Shown here in pieces: positions 13,244 to 13,652 of a DNA stretch of 13,652 bases. The DNA lies in the NCBI GenBank assembly GCA_035544635.1, contig DATKDQ010000277.1, positions 1 through 13,652 of the forward strand. Reading direction: 5' to 3'. A program made the translations under genes and the position numbers. Origin of the DNA: DATAFT01 sp035544635 (GTDB lineage Bacteria > Acidobacteriota > Thermoanaerobaculia > Multivoradales > Multivoraceae). Positions within the stretch are counted from its first letter, which is position 1, and every line of letters starts with the position of its first letter. The notes under the pieces are model-generated. The model saw only the letters and a list, made by a program, of their open reading frames with translations, searched no databases and was not told the origin of the DNA.

Positions 13244-13652
13244 GACTCGTCTCCTGGGAGAGCACGTCGCGGAGCTGGCGCAGGGCGCGAAACACCCTGC
13301 CCCGCAGCGACGACTCGGTCTGCCCGGTGGTCGACGCGATCTCGGCGTAGGACATCTCCTCGATGAAGCGCAGCGCGATCAGCTCTCGGCTGTCGAGCGG
13401 CAGGATGGCGATCGCTCGATCGAGCCGCTCCAGCTCTTCCCGGTGCTCGACCCGGCAGAGGAACTGCACCTGCCAGTCGGGGAAGTAGGAGCGGTTCAGA
13501 CCCTCGCCGGTGCGCAGGGACTCGGGCATCGGGCGCTCGAGCTCCCGGCGCAGGCCGCGTCGCTTGTTGTTGGACAGGTTGCGGGTGATGCGGAAGAGCC
13601 AGGGCCGCAGCGCCAGGGCCGAGCAGCGCTCCGCCGAGTACTGGCCGGTGAG
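13233..13652 (-). CDS. ECF-type sigma-70 family RNA polymerase sigma factor (5' end outside window)
   Basis: The frame is open from the window edge to the TGA at 13235-13233, giving 139 visible residues. The Met at 13529 is internal, because region 2 continues upstream of it. The first visible part (LRPWLFRITRNLSNNKRR) is sigma region 2.3-2.4. The C-terminal part is region 4: an ILPLDSRELIALRFIEEMSY helix, then the helix-turn-helix YAEIASTTGQTESSLRGRVFRALRQLR. There is no C-terminal extension. The last 11 bp overlap the anti-sigma/alkyltransferase fusion, whose ribosome-binding site lies in this gene. Together they form a translationally coupled sigma/anti-sigma pair. The target promoters and the sigma N-terminus (regions 1-2.2) are not visible. 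Confidence 0.92.
   Translation of the reverse strand, partial: LTGQYSAERCSALALRPWLFRITRNLSNNKRRGLRRELERPMPESLRTGEGLNRSYFPDWQVQFLCRVEHREELERLDRAIAILPLDSRELIALRFIEEMSYAEIASTTGQTESSLRGRVFRALRQLRDVLSQETSHAV
13251..13255 (-). promoter_or_regulatory. Ribosome-binding site of the anti-sigma/alkyltransferase fusion
   Basis: The plus-strand CTCCT reads AGGAG on the minus strand, 7 nt before the ATG at 13243. It lies inside the 3' end of the sigma gene. It fixes the start of the fusion so that the anti-sigma Cys3 is included in the protein. Confidence 0.75.

Overview
The window is high-GC, tightly packed bacterial chromosome with 11 recognisable protein genes. The gene mix is a kinase-type TolB propeller tail, a large exported S9 peptidase, two SpoIIE-type PP2C phosphatases, an ECF sigma pair and a Sec-dependent clade II N2O reductase. 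It suggests an Acidobacteriota-like soil or sediment organism, or another high-GC Gram-negative phylum. That assignment is inference from gene content; there is no rRNA or marker gene here.

Layout: (1) 1-249 is the C-terminal tail of a TolB/WD40-like propeller protein. (2) 283-4697 is a two-gene plus-strand unit: an exported prolyl-oligopeptidase-family serine peptidase (999 aa), then a membrane-anchored PP2C/SpoIIE phosphatase (472 aa) whose GTG start overlaps the peptidase stop. (3) 4698-4889 is an intergenic leader with GC hairpins. (4) 4890-11645 is a compact nitrous oxide reduction operon: nosZ (clade II, predicted lipoprotein), a 284-bp gap, nosL, nosD (fused to an N-terminal membrane domain), nosF, nosY and a mono-haem c-type cytochrome lipoprotein. 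From nosL onward every junction overlaps. (5) The nosZ-nosL gap is filled by two 99-bp direct repeats (95/99 identical). Each starts with a long palindromic hairpin, and a decayed third hairpin lies between them. (6) 11664-13652 is a convergent minus-strand operon: an ECF sigma factor (its 5' end outside the window), then a fusion protein, then a stand-alone PP2C/SpoIIE phosphatase, all overlapping.

The nos genes form one unit: NosZ reduces N2O to N2 outside the cytoplasmic membrane, NosL, NosD, NosF and NosY support copper-site maturation, and the cytochrome probably supplies electrons. nosR is not present in the window.

The most unusual find is the gene at 12350-13243 (minus). It joins an N-terminal zinc anti-sigma domain (C3, H29, C33, C36), a complete O6-alkylguanine-DNA alkyltransferase (active Cys203 in PCHRV) and a C-terminal Ada-like four-cysteine zinc module. 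It is translationally coupled to an ECF sigma gene. This looks like an Ada-type alkylation response in which the AraC-type DNA-binding part of Ada is replaced by a sigma/anti-sigma switch. The domains are read directly from the sequence; the sensing role is inference.
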